Shown here: positions 1-10,272 of the stretch, in pieces
Numbering within the stretch: position 1 is the first letter of the stretch
How the letters are laid out: each line of letters begins with the position of its first letter
From: Aquarana catesbeiana
Lineage: Eukaryota; Chordata; Amphibia; Anura; Ranidae
Reading direction: 5' to 3'
Assembly (NCBI RefSeq): GCF_042186555.1
Contig: NC_133325.1
Span: forward strand, 294,148,609 to 294,212,608
Length of the DNA: 64,000 nucleotides
Program-made: the position numbers and the translations under genes
The notes under the pieces: model-generated
Seen by the model: the letters and a program-made list of their open reading frames with translations, nothing else
Database searches by the model: none
Told to the model about the DNA's origin: nothing

Positions 1-359
1 ACTAAACTAGTTGGCCATAAGGGCTAGGAAGAGGGAAGCAAGCTGCACTGTTATTCATTTGTGCTCTGTAAATAGGGTTGTTACAGATACCCTATACTGC
101 TGTGAGTTTATTTTTATTTATGTATTATCAGTTCAGTAAACCAAGGCTGTTCTTTGAAGAACAATGTAGACGACTTTGGTTCTTTTAAAGCTATATCAGG
201 GTAGGATCAATAGGTAGTAATCCAGATACACAGAGCCCAAATAAAGATAATATATTTCAGTCTTGCAGTGTCTTTAAGAATATACCAGCCATTAGCGCCA
301 TCAAATGTGTAATGATAGAATCCAGTGTTAGTAAATGTAAATAAAATGTATAATTGTAA
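1..359. other. AT-rich unassigned DNA
   Basis: No reading frame, repeat or RNA gene is recognisable. The stretch ends at the 3-bp target of the MITE that follows. Confidence 0.5.
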
Positions 360-769
360 TGCTATGTACACACGATAGGATTTTATGACAACAAAACCAT
401 GGATTTATTTCCGATGGATGTTGGCTGAAACTTGTCTTGCATACACACGGTCGTACAAATGTTGTCGGAAATTCTGAATGTCAAGAACGCGGTGACGTAC
501 AACACGTACGACGAGCCCAGAAAAATTAAGTTCAATAGCCAGTGCGGCTCTTCTGCTTGATTCCGAGCATGCGTGGAATTTTGTACACACAATCAGAATT
601 TCCGACAACGGATTTTGTTGTCGGAAAATTTGAGAACCAGCTCTCAAATTTTTGTTGTCGGAAATTCCAAAAACAAATGTCCGATGGAGCCTACACACAG
701 TCGGAATTTCCGACAACAAGCTCACATTAAACATTTGTTGACGGAAAATCCTATCGTGTGTACATAGCA
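360..769. mobile_element. MITE, TWA-target family, copy 1
   Basis: A non-autonomous DNA element with near-perfect terminal inverted repeats (TGCTATGTACACACGATAGG and its reverse complement at 750-769), flanked by TAA on the left and TTA on the right. The interior is full of copies of the motif TCCGACAAC and GTGTGTA in both orientations. It is a diverged relative of the copies at 6378, 31374 and 49025, whose ends read TGCCCCGTACACACGGTCGG. The 3-bp TWA target suggests PIF/Harbinger-type mobilisation. No transposase is encoded; short ORFs across it are shadows. Confidence 0.85.
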
Positions 770-773
770 TTAC

Positions 774-1487
774 AGTGACATCCTCAAAAAAGGATATCTA
801 TTGTCATCCACAGAGAACATTTGCTGTACATACAATTAGTATTCCATTATTTCCATTCATTCAGTTGCCAGTTGTGGAGAATTCTTAGCTGCTACAAGAG
901 GATCTGAAGGTTCCTTCTGCTATATGGGCTGGCTTTGACTTGCAAGCTGTTATAGTAATATGGCTTCTACTCATTCCTGCAAGATGATAGGTAAGGAACA
1001 GCAAGCAAGAATCCATAGCATTGCTAAGTTTTGGTCTTAAGATAACCATCCACTTCACGGTGTACTAAATGATGTTCATATTCCTCGAAGACCTTTCTTG
1101 GCCAACTTCAGCCTGATGGTATTGTTTTTGTATTGTCTTGATACATGGAAGCCATGGTTTTACTGTGTAGATATTATATGTACTGCATTCTCCATGCAGT
1201 GACTATAGCTGTCCTGTGATTTGCATTTTGTTGGATTTAATGGGGGACACATGTTTTTTTCATAAATATACTGTATGCCCTCTTGGACACTCACCACACA
1301 AATCATTGCCCTGCAAAACCTGCATAGTAGCAGACTATGTAGTAGACTGGAAGGAGGAAGAGTAGGTACTCTGAACTCTTCTGCTAGGCTCAAATGAAAG
1401 AAGGAGGAAGAGAGTAAAGGGGGGGGTAAGGGTGGACCTCATCAGTGTAATGCTTTTTAATGGTGCAGTCAGCTTGCTGGGATTGTA
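774..1487. other. Unassigned DNA
   Basis: I see no gene, repeat array or terminal repeats here. The short minus-strand frame at 1160-1393 has no recognisable domain. Confidence 0.4.
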
Positions 1488-1620
1488 TTTTTTTAATTAA
1501 ATTCTTTATTAAAATGTAAGTATACAAAAAAAAACAAAAAAAAAAAAACAGAAAAAAATAGAATGGGTGGGGTGGTATGTGAATGGTACAAGGTTACAGT
1601 TGATGGAACTAAGCAAGGAG
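1488..1620 (-). repeat. A/T-rich tail, possible LINE 3' fragment
   Basis: Read on the minus strand, a T-rich tract is followed by AATAAAG and an A-run, as in the 3' ends of the LINEs elsewhere in this window. No coding sequence is attached, so this is either a very short 5'-truncated LINE copy or simple low-complexity DNA. Confidence 0.3.
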
Positions 1621-2270
1621 AGGTATACTGGGAATGTGTTTTGATGTGGTCTTACGTATTTTTGGTAGTTCTAAAAACATATATGCAGTTTAAATTGGTA
1701 TGTAATTGTGTGCCTGGAGTTCAGCTTTAGAACACAGGTGTTTCATATTTCCAGCATGCCTTAGTAAAGTTGTCTGAGAAAAAAACCTCAGCCAGGTATA
1801 ACCAGTGACAGTCAACCACCACTTAGATATATCCTAATTCTGTCCATTTCTGAAATGGGCTCTAGTCCATTAGCCGGTGGATCGGAGGGCACTTCAACAT
1901 CCCACTGGTGGTTATTGCCACCTATGAGTGCGAAAACATAAGAAAAAATAACCTTTTAATATTGTAAGTACACAGTTGAGCTATTTGCTAAAAATTGAAG
2001 TAATTGTTACTGTGCTGAAAGAAGATAGAAACTAGAATTTTGTTGCTATGGTAAACATCTCCACTGTCCTTTGTAGTATTTTTTTTTTCCTTTTTTAAGT
2101 TCCTTTTTTTAAATGTCTAGGAGACACATTGTTGTGTTAGAACTACACTGCATGTTGCTGTAGAGGTACCAAAGTTGTCAGCAAAAACAATCTTTTTCTA
2201 GCAGAGAGAGTTCACTTTTAAATGTTCTCAAATATTCCAAAGTATTCTCTGATCATATCCCCTATCATTA
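1621..2270. other. Unassigned DNA
   Basis: Nothing recognisable as a gene or repeat. It contains only short homopolymer tracts near 2080-2115. Confidence 0.4.
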
Positions 2271-3134
2271 TGGGCTCATGCACACTGTATCGCAAAGAAG
2301 TGGCTCTGACAGGCTTTTGAGCTTTTTTGAGCTCTAATTTTTTCTGCCTGGAAACTCCCCTCCATGTTAGCTAATGTCTCCATGTGCTTACAGGCAGAAA
2401 AACCCCCCACCAAACTCGCGTTTTCGAGAGGAGCTTTCGAGCAGAAAAGACACCTAAGTGCCCAAAAACATGCGACAAAGGGTGAAAAGGCTAAAAAAAA
2501 AAAGCTAAAAAACGCACACAATAAAATGGAAAGATTAACTGAGGGGAGAGTTTGTGAAAAAAAACATTTAAAGCGGTTGTATACCTTTTTTTTTTACTTT
2601 TACCTACAGGTAAGCCTATAATAAGGCTTACCTGTAGGTAAAAAAAATATCTCCTAAACCTGTACGGTTTAGGAGATATTCCCCTCGCAATGAGCCGCTG
2701 ACTGCAGCGGCGCATGCGCACAGGGGATTCTCGGCTGACAGCCCAGCAAACTCCGGAGCTTGCCGGACAGAAGTCTCTCGCGCGCATGCGCGGGAGTGAC
2801 GACATTGCGGCTCCGGCCACTCACAGCGCCGGAGCCGCGATACCCGGAAGACACGCCGAGGGGAATTGGGGCCGAGGGGCGCCTCGTTCTAAGGTAAGTA
2901 TCTCATAATGAGCTAGTATGTGGTGCATACTAGCTAATTATGCCTTTTCCCTTGCAGGTGTAGAAAAAAAAAAACAAAAAAACAGCGGGTATACAACCGC
3001 TTTAAGCTCAAATAAGCACAGTAAAAAAATGCAAAAGGGCACAAAAAAAACAAGCTTCTTCAAGCTGGCAGAGAAATAAATCAAATGCCTGTAAAAACAG
3101 CTTCTTTTTTGAGCTGCAGTATGCATAAGCCCTA
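2271..3134. mobile_element. hAT-like MITE, interrupted
   Basis: Imperfect terminal inverted repeats, TGGGCTCATGCACACTG at 2271 and the complement of TAGGGCTTATGCATACTG ending at 3134, bound a non-coding segment. A second MITE (2568-3005) sits inside it, which accounts for about half the length. Family assignment is tentative: the ends resemble common amphibian hAT-type MITEs, but I could not define a clean 8-bp target duplication. Confidence 0.55.
2568..3005. mobile_element. TTAA-target MITE with palindromic hairpins
   Basis: It starts TTAAAGCGGTTGTATACC and ends with the exact reverse complement, so a TTAA target is duplicated on both sides. Just inside the left end are two strong palindromes, about 2600-2640 (arms ACCTACAGGTAAGCCT) and 2651-2679 (arms ATCTCCTAAACC). 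A relative with the same palindromes lies at 46260-46624. No ORF belongs to it. TTAA targeting fits piggyBac or Kolobok/T2-type transposases acting in trans. Confidence 0.85.
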
Positions 3135-3137
3135 ATA

Positions 3138-3576
3138 CGTATGCAATATACCATCATCTAGTGAATCGTTATGCACCCAACCCAGAAAAATATGGCATCC
3201 TTTAGATTGTTAGATGGAAACAGAACACCAGTGACACAAATGTTAACACTGGCATTTATACTAATAGTAAGCATTACAAGGACATTTCCATTGACATTAG
3301 CTTACGATGACAGGTACACTGCCTTGAAGTGACACAAAGAGTACATGGATGAATAGATAGCTAGTTTATATTAGATTGCATAACCTTTTTTGCTGGCCTA
3401 GATGATTGAGGTAGAGGGACCCATATTGTAAATTAGGACCAATCTAAGATAAAAAAGTAATACTCCCTCATAGCAAGATAAAGATAACTGCAATTTCAAT
3501 GAAAGCCACAGCCCTACCTTGATAATCTGTAATAGAATTAATTACATAAGCAAGCTCTTTGCAACACCTTTTGCTT
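3138..3576. other. Unassigned DNA
   Basis: No gene or repeat is recognised between the hAT-like MITE and the TTAA end of the piggyBac-like element. Confidence 0.4.
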
Positions 3577-3635
3577 TTAACCACTTCCCACCAAAGTCAA
3601 TTCAGGCATTTTTCTCCTACATGTAAAAATCATAA

Positions 3636-3744
3636 TTTCCTGACAGACTCCATAGCAGCAATGTGTGGGTAGGCTCCGCCTCCATAACTACCCTATAGGA
3701 CACCTCTCCCATAAATCTTTGCTCTGGACTACTAACCGTGTTCC
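3636..3744 (+). repeat. DIRS left inverted terminal repeat
   Basis: About 109 bp, beginning TTTCCTGACAGACTCCAT and ending CTACTAACCGTGTTCC. It matches the reverse complement of 9386-9494 with only a handful of substitutions, so the two ends were homogenised recently or the insertion is not very old. Confidence 0.92.
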
Positions 3745-4329
3745 TTTTTTGTCCTCCTCCGTAGGACCAAGTTTTTGGTTCTCTTACCTGAAGATGATCT
3801 CCCTACAATCAGGATTGGCTGAGAACCAGATGACACGTCCCTCCAATAGGCCTTGTCTGTTAAGTAGGGTATGGAGTGTATATGCAGAGTAGCGCAGAAG
3901 AGCTAGAAGCCTGGTCACCAACAGGTTAGCACGCTCGGGCTGTTTGCCCAGCTGTATGTAGGCGGCCTCGGCGCAATCGATAGTAGGTGGAGTGGGGAGT
4001 TTGTTCTTTAAGCATACATGGCAGCATTGTTTGTATTTGTTTGTTTGTACCTTTGGTTCTTTTCTTCCTTTGCTGTGTGCCTCTTGCCCTGTGTATGGCG
4101 GCTTGTTGCCACTCTCTCTCTCTTCCGGGTTCGGTGTGTGTTCTGCGCATGCGCGGCCTGGAATGAGAACGAGGCTTGGTTCGCACATGCGCACGAACGT
4201 CTTGGGTCTGACGCTGTCAGTGACGTCATACGGCGCCACTTTTAAAAACCAGGAAGAGAGCCTGAAAAGCTTGGGAATGATCGTGGGCGTTGCGGCGACT
4301 TCCCTGGGCTCCTGTCTTGGCTCTCCCTG

Positions 4330-4397
4330 GTAAGCATTACTCCTCTGGTCTGAGTGGGTTCCCTACCTGGTAGCTGACTTTGTATCTCTCCCTGCAG
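4330..4397 (+). other. Putative 5'UTR intron of DIRS
   Basis: A donor CCTG|GTAAGC at 4330 and a pyrimidine-rich acceptor TCTCTCCCTGCAG ending at 4397 bracket 68 bp just before the proposed Gag start at 4415. This is inference from splice consensus only. Confidence 0.4.
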
Positions 4398-4414
4398 TAT
4401 CCTGCTCTGACAAC

Positions 4415-5816
4415 ATGGATCCTTCACTGCCTCCTGGTGGCCAGCCCTCTCATAGCAGGTATGCCTAAGGTTTTTTTCCTGTGTTCTGCCTGCTGGGGAG
4501 GGGAGAGAGTTGGGTATAGGGCACTAGCTTAATATACCTGTCTTCTCTCTCTGCTCTTTCCTTTGTTTTCACAGCCCTTCTAGGTCTGATCCACAATGTA
4601 GTTCCTGTAAGTGAAGTGGATTCTCAAAATCTCACCACCGGCACTCTTCCTCCAGGTCCAGGCATCATGGATCTCCCTCCAGATCCAGACAGCTTAGTAG
4701 GGATCCTCCTCACACCCACTCATCTCGCTCTAGTAAAGGGCCAGAAAAATCATGTTGGGGGTGCAAGGCTCCTGTCCCCATCAGGAAATCCCTCTGTGAC
4801 CACTGTTTCTCTAAAGCAGCAGATGAAAGGGAGGGTGCAGACCAACGTCTGAAATCCTTGGTGATGCGGGTCGTGAGGGAGTCTCTGCAAGAAAGGGAGG
4901 CCCGTCAGCCTCGTGACTTTCCACCAGAGCCACTATGCTCTCCATCAGGAGAAGGGCAGGTCCACGAAACATGGGAATCCTCCCAGCCGAGCTGCCCATC
5001 CGCACCTCCCTCTGAGAATGAATTGGAAGTAGAAGATCTGGGAATAGGCTTTGAATACGCCTTAGTACCCTCTCTGGTGAAAGCTGTAAGGGAAGCTTTG
5101 AGTTGGGAAGACCCTGTAACTTCTCCTCCAAAACAGAGAAAATTTTTCAAACAACTCAATAAAGAGCGTCTATTTTTTCCTTTTCTTTCTGAATTGGGTG
5201 ACATCATCTCTGATGAATGGGGCAGGATGGATAAGAAGAGTTCCATGCAATCAAAGATCCAGAAACTGCACCCTTTCAAGGAGGAAGAGGTCAAGCATCT
5301 TGAGTCAGTGCCTTTGGTGGATGCAGCTCTGATGAGATTAGTCATATATGTAACTCTTCCTTTGGAAGACAAGGTTTCCTTTAAAGATCCCTTGGAGAGA
5401 CGGATCGACTTTGATTTGAAGAGGATCTACCTGACAGCAGGAATGACCTGTAAACCGGTCCTAGCTGTAGCTGCAGTATCTAAAGGCATGGAGACCTTGG
5501 CAGACAGCGTTGATGAGCCCTAAGAAGCATTTCCAGTGATGTGGCTAGAGGTTTTCCTATCCAGGAGATTATGCTGGCTTCCGCCTTTCTGGGGGAGGCT
5601 TCCATTGATGTCATCCATCTGGTGGCCCGAGTTATGTTGGCGGCTGTCTCGGCACGTCATGGTAAGTCGGGGTTCCTCCCTCAGGATCGGCGTTTACAGA
5701 ACCAGAGACGTTCCTTTCCAAGAAGACAGAATACTGATCAAGCCAGAGAGGCACGCAGTTATAGGCCTGGTCTGGAATTTTCAAGATCCTGGAAAACCAG
5801 GCAATCTTCATTTTAG
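4415..5816 (+). pseudogene. DIRS Gag-like protein, broken
   Basis: Proposed start ATG 4415 in a short exon ending at 4458; joining to 4575 across a GT..AG intron keeps the frame. The next part is Ser/Arg/His-rich and has an in-frame TGA at 4612. A zinc ribbon follows, CxxC at 4753-4764 and CxxC at 4795-4806 (CWGC...CDHC). Helical Gag core sequence then runs to the stop at 5521 (ends SVDEP). Similar downstream sequence continues in another frame (5541-5816, motif SARHGK), indicating a frameshift near 5520. Gag packages element RNA. The methionine at 4858 that opens the longest frame is internal and leaves out the zinc ribbon. Confidence 0.75.
4459..4574 (+). other. Putative coding intron in DIRS Gag
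   Basis: GTATGC donor at 4459; acceptor after a long pyrimidine tract, TTGTTTTCACAG, ending at 4574. The 44-nt exon before it plus the exon after it read in one frame into the zinc-ribbon region. Spliced DIRS elements are known in vertebrates, but splicing here is inferred. Confidence 0.5.
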
Positions 5817-5888
5817 AAACCAACAAAAAGTGTTTCTTCCGGGAATCAGGATTTCACTAAGTCCTTTTGAGATTGGGCCCGCTCAGGC

Positions 5889-7780
5889 ATGCCAGGTGGG
5901 GACTTGTCTTCTCCACTTTCGTCACGTCTGGGCGGCCTCAATCCAGGACTTCTGGACCATCAAAATGGTCTCTTCAGGTCACACCTGGGCCTTCAACAGT
6001 TTTCCAAAACTCAGATTCATTCCTACGATTCTGCCATGTTCAGAGGAAAAAAGCAGATCCTATTAGCTTACATAAACTGTTTATTGGAGCAAGGCGCAGC
6101 CATTCCTGTTCCAGACGACGAGCGAGGCAAGGGCATATATTCTCCCCTGCTCTTGGTACAGAAAAATAACGGCACTTGAAGGCCAGTCATAGACTTGACC
6201 CATCTCAACCTCTTCATCCGGAAAGAAAAATTCAAGATGGAGTCCTTAATTACAATCCAGCAGTCGGTTCATCCAGGAGACCTGACCTGAATCGACCTGA
6301 AAGATGTCTATTTCCACGTACCGGTGGCTGTGGACTTCCAGCAATTCCTCTACTTTGCAGTAGGCGAAAAACACTTATGCCCCGTACACACGGTCGGATT
6401 TTCCGATGGAAAATGTCCGATCGGAGCGTGTTGTCGGAAATTCCGACCGTGTGTGGGCTCCATCGGACATTTTCCATCGGATTTTCCGACACACAAAGTT
6501 GGAGAGCAGGAGATAAAATTTTCCGACAACAAAATCCGTTGCCGGAAATTCCGATCGTGTGTACACAAATCCGACGGACAAAGTGCCACGCATGCTCAGA
6601 ATAAATAAAGAGATGAAAGCTATTGGCCACTGCCCCGTTTATAGTCCCGACGTACGTGTTTTACGTCACCGCGTTCAGAACGATCGGATTTTCCGACAAC
6701 TTTGTGTGACCGTGTGTATGCAAGACAAGTTTGAGCCAACATCCGTCGGAAAAAATCCTAGGATTTTGTTGTCGGAATGTCCGAACAAAGTCCGACCGTG
6801 TGTACGCCCTATTAGAGTTCACCTGTCTCCCCTTTGGTCTGACAACGTCACCTCGTGTCTTCTCCAAGGTTTTGTTGGCTGTTGTTGCTCTGCTTCGAGT
6901 CAAAGGGGTTCATCATCATCACTACTTAGACGACCTACTTCTCCTAGCCCAAGACAAAGGTCAACTTTTAGAACACAGGAGCCTGGTCATCTCCACCCTT
7001 CAAGAATTTGGGTGGCTCCTGAATCTGGAGAAGAGCCACTTGGAACCAGCAGAGTCTCTCGTGTTTCTCGGTGCTCTCTTCAACACCATGGAAGGCACAA
7101 TCTCTCTTCCAAAGAAGATTATGGTAATTCGAGACAGAATTCGCTCAACCCTGGCTTTGTCTCACCTCTCCGCTCTCCAGTGTCTGAAGGTAATTGGCAC
7201 CATAGCAGCCACCATTCCCATGGTGAAGTGGTCACAATGACACACACGGCCTTTCCAAAAAGGGTTTCTTCAACAATGGAATTCCCACAGCAAAAGCTAG
7301 CACATCCATCTTACTCCAGCCATGAGAGTGTCTCTCCTTTGGTGGCTCCGGGGGAAAAATCTCCACAATTGCCACTCGATCATTCCCAACTCTTGGGTCA
7401 CGATAACCTCAGATGCCAGCAACCAGGGCTGGGGCACTCATTGCCTATCAGAAGTGGCTCAGGGCAGATGGAACTCCCCTTCCTTGGGGGTTGTGTCCAA
7501 CATGCTGGAACTGCGAGCTGCCTTTCAGGCACTTCTTTCATTCCGCCATCTAGTAGAGAACTCTTCAGTGATGCTCAGGTTGGATAATACAACTGCGGTG
7601 GCCTACATAAGGAAGCAGGGCAGAACTCACAGCTGGTCCCTGCTACAGGAGGTGGAACCAATCATGAATTGGGCTCAGAAGTAATTGTCCAACATCTCAG
7701 CGGTCTACATTCCTGGGATACAGAATGTACAAGCGGACTTCCTTTCTGAACAATGAACAACAACGAGTGGTCTCTCCAAA
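5889..7780 (+). pseudogene. DIRS reverse transcriptase and RNase H, broken
   Basis: RT motifs appear in order: LLVQK (6159), RPVIDL (6180), IDLKDVYFHVPV (6294), FAVGEKH (6354), then after the MITE EFTCLPFGLTTSP (6815) and the catalytic YLDDLLLLA (about 6926). RNase H follows with TSDASNQGWG (about 7408), ELRAAFQAL (7507) and LDNTTAVAYI (7579). The RT copies element RNA and RNase H removes it. Stops at 6177 and 6288 replace what are probably Trp codons (TGG to TGA), another TGA lies at 7238, and a 434-bp MITE plus TTA shifts the frame. The spacing and YLDD box are typical of DIRS rather than LINE RT. Confidence 0.88.
6378..6811. mobile_element. MITE, TWA-target family, copy 2 (in DIRS RT)
   Basis: Ends TGCCCCGTACACACGGTCGG and, on the right, a slightly altered inverted copy. 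It is flanked on both sides by TTA (6375-6377 and 6812-6814). Removing the element and one TTA joins the host RT sequence as VGEKH-L-EFTCLPFG in one frame, which fixes the target duplication at exactly 3 bp. The interior has repeated CCGACAAC / GTGTGTA motifs. It has no coding capacity. Confidence 0.93.
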
Positions 7781-8196
7781 AAGAGGTGTTCAATTGGCTC
7801 TTGACCTTGGAAGTGTCTCCAGAAGTCGACCTCTTTGCATCCCCATGCAACTACAAGCTGATCAAGTACTATTTGAGGTTCTGAGATCCTCAAACATACG
7901 GGATAGATGCCCTCACAGGCCAGTGGAGGTTCCGCAAGGCCTGTGCTTTTCCTCCAGTACCGGTGATTCTCCAGTACCTTCAGAGGCTCAGAACAGAGAT
8001 GGTGGAAGTCATAGCGGTGATTCCTTTCTGGCCCAACAGGCCTTGGTTTCCCCTTCTAACACTCTTCAGTTTTCAAGACCCAGTTCCCCTGCCTCTCAGG
8101 CCAGATCTTCTGTCTCAAGGCACAATCCTGCACCCTTGTCCTTCTCACCTGCACCTCAGGGCTTGGTTCTTGAGAGGGGAAGGCTTGAGGCTCTAG
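7760..8196 (+). pseudogene. DIRS adenine-methylase-like domain, broken
   Basis: The frame starts NEWSLQKEVFNWL and includes PEVDLFASPCNYK (about 7814), a TGA stop near 7882, then GIDALTGQW (about 7900) and VIAVIPFWPNRPWFPLL (8008-8058). These match the methyltransferase-like domain that follows RNase H in vertebrate DIRS elements; PFWP stands where DPPW-type motifs are expected. Its role in DIRS is not settled. It overlaps the start of the recombinase, which is read in another frame. Confidence 0.72.
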
Positions 8197-9189
8197 GTTG
8201 TCCAGAAGAAGCTATTCCGACTCTTCTTAATGCCAGCAGGAAAAGTACCAACAGGGTCTACGAACGAATATGGTCCAGGTTCACAAATCACATGGCTTCC
8301 AGACCTAATCCTTGTGTCTCTCCGGCAGTGCAGGACATCCTTAGTTTTCTACAAACAGGCCTTGACCTGTCCCCAGCAGTGAGTTCACTTCGGGTGCAAG
8401 TATCAGCCATCTCGGCATTCAGGGGATTTTCATGGGCGAATCATTCCCTGGTTCATCAGTTCTTCAAAGGAGCTATCAGGCTTAGACTTCAGAGGAAACC
8501 GAGGTTCCCCAAATGGGACCTCCCTTCTGGATTTCCTTTCCAGTCTTGGATCAGATCCCAACAAACCTCTCTCAGTGAAAAATCTCACCCTTAAGACAGC
8601 CTTCCTAGTAGCAGTTACCTCAGCTAAAAGAGTGTCTGAAATCAGAAACTTAAGTTCGAAAGAGTCTTTTCTTACTTTTTTCCGGATAGAGCAGTGTTGA
8701 TTCCCATGTTGGGTTCAAACTCTAAAGTGACCACAATTTTTCATGAAAATCAAGAGATTGTGCTTCCCATCTTTAGGTCATCGGAGAATCAGGTCGTTCA
8801 TCCTCTTGATGTCGGAAACACACTGAAACAGTACCTGGAGGTCACAGCTCCATTTAGGAAATCAAGTTTCTTTTCATTCTTCTACACAGGAAAAATAAAG
8901 AAATGAGGGCTTTGGTTAGATCCATTGCTGCTTGGTTTGTACAGATCATCCAGGGGGCTTATATGGCGAAGGGCTTGGCTCCTCCAGAGGCAGTAACGGC
9001 TCATTCAACCCAGAGTATCTCGACCTCTTGGGCAGCTTCTCGACATGTCACTCCCGAAATAAAAAAATCTGCAGAGTGGCTTCTTGGTCTTCTATTAACA
9101 CATTTGTGTCTCACTATTGTGTTGAACCTGCCGCATTGTCATCTGTTAATTTTGGTTTGCAAATTCTGTCGGTTGACAGTGTTAAATAA
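8175..9189 (+). pseudogene. DIRS tyrosine recombinase, broken
   Basis: N-terminal core-binding part at 8175-8594 (ERGRLEALGCPEEAI to SEKSHP), then a frameshift. The catalytic domain holds the first Arg in FLVAVTSAKRVSEI (about 8606-8647), the H-x-x-R box at about 9000 and the nucleophile Tyr in FVSHYCVEPA (about 9105). The HxxR box reads HSTQ: the second catalytic Arg codon is CAG, a single change from CGG. At least three frame changes separate the pieces. A recombinase of this class inserts a circular DIRS intermediate without a target duplication. Confidence 0.82.
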
Positions 9190-9257
9190 ATACATTTTGT
9201 TTTTTCCTTGCTCAACATTTTGCCCACCCGGGCGTGTTTGGCGAGTTATTTCCCACA

Positions 9258-9357
9258 CGTTGCTGCCATGGAGTCTGTCAGGAAAATGGAAAATTTCCTA
9301 TCAAATACTTACTGTAATTTTCCTTTCCTGATAGACTCCATGGCAGCAGGAGTTCCC
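9258..9357. repeat. DIRS internal palindrome near right end
   Basis: GCTGCCATGGAGTCTGTCAGG (read as two 20-mers or less) at about 9261 faces its inverted copy CCTGATAGACTCCATGGCAG at about 9327. These repeat the tip of the terminal repeats, so this end holds three copies of the terminal sequence, as expected for the internal complementary region of DIRS elements. Confidence 0.7.
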
Positions 9358-9385
9358 TCCCAAATGTCTGGAGTAGGCTAGTTAC

Positions 9386-9494
9386 GGAACACGGTTAGTA
9401 GTCCAGAGCAAAGATTTATGGGAGAGGTGTCCTATAGGGTAGTTATGGAGGTGGAGCCTACCCACATGTTACTGCCATGGAGTCTATCAGGAAA
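9386..9494 (-). repeat. DIRS right inverted terminal repeat
   Basis: Inverted partner of 3636-3744, starting GGAACACGGTTAGTAG and ending GAGTCTATCAGGAAA. Flanking piggyBac-like sequence resumes directly after it. Confidence 0.92.
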
Positions 9495-10272
9495 GGAAAA
9501 CTACGGGAAGTATTTGATAGGAAATTTTCAATTTTTTTTGCTAGAAAATTACTGAGAGCCCCCAAACTTTATATATAAACAGAGGCCCTAGATAATACAA
9601 AGGTGGGTGTTGCAATTTTTTATCTCACAGGGTATTTGCACAGTGATTTTTCAAATGCAATTTTTTGGGGAAAAAAGCACTTTAATGAATTCTAATGCAA
9701 AAAACACAATATATAACACAAAGATGATGTTACGCTGAGTAAATAGATAACTAACACCCATGCTTGTGGAATGGTGGCAAACTACGGTACTTACGGTACT
9801 AAAAATCTCCATAGGCAACACTTTAATTTTTTTTTCCTTTTTATCACTTTTATTCCTATAACAAGAAATGTAAACATCCCTTGTGATAGAAATAAGGCAT
9901 GACAGGTCCTCTATATGGAGACATGTGGGGTAAGATAAAGATTTCTCCTCTACCCTGGAAAGCATGGGATCAAAAAAATTTTAAAAAACCTTTGATCTCT
10001 GCTTTCCAGAAAAAAATGTCAGTGTTTACATCTGCAAGAGCTTAGAGTGATGTCATAACGTCCTTCTGGTCTCCCAGGATCATAGAGATGACTGGGGAAC
10101 ATCCAGTCCACAGCCAGCTCTGTGGTAACCCGGCGCTGCCGCCGGATCACACGCCGGGGTCCTTGATCACACAGGAGAGCCCAGGGAGGCGCCGGTGGGT
10201 GGCAGGAGGCCCTTCCTCTGCCTGTAAAAGCAATCCAGTGGCTAATCAATTGCTAGGATGGCTTTTACATTG

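Larger units (their letters stand above)
3636..9494 (+). mobile_element. DIRS-like tyrosine recombinase retrotransposon
   Basis: A complete but inactivated DIRS element. The ends are inverted repeats of about 109 bp rather than LTRs. In order it carries a Gag with a zinc ribbon, reverse transcriptase, RNase H, an adenine-methylase-like domain, and a tyrosine recombinase. That order and the inverted ends are diagnostic of DIRS (Dictyostelium Intermediate Repeat Sequence) retrotransposons, which integrate by recombinase rather than by a DDE integrase or APE endonuclease. Several in-frame stops, frameshifts and a MITE in the RT mean this copy is dead. It is inserted in a piggyBac-like element. 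Confidence 0.93.
3577..10272. mobile_element. piggyBac-like TTAA element, 3'-truncated, split by DIRS
   Basis: The left end TTAACCACTTCCCACC (3577) resembles the ends of the large element at 37327-43211. After the DIRS insertion (3636-9494) the sequence resumes at about 9495 and parallels 39340-40375 of that element, including the segment with CCCCCAAAC, the bipartite GTAAACATCCC and TGTAAAAGCAATCC blocks, and a hairpin near 9955-10015. Similarity stops near 10272, so the right end is missing. No transposase remains in this copy. Classification follows from the larger copy, which keeps a piggyBac transposase tail. Confidence 0.65.

Noticed and set aside
3784..4333. Overlapping ORFs on both strands at the DIRS left end
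   Set aside because: They cover the DIRS leader, have no recognisable content and are contradicted by the Gag start at 4415.
7760..8196. Stand-alone methyltransferase or restriction-modification gene
   Set aside because: Its position between RNase H and the tyrosine recombinase shows it is the methylase-like domain of a DIRS element.
3636..9494. LTR retrotransposon or endogenous retrovirus
   Set aside because: Ends are inverted, there is no protease or DDE integrase and no envelope; a tyrosine recombinase is present instead.
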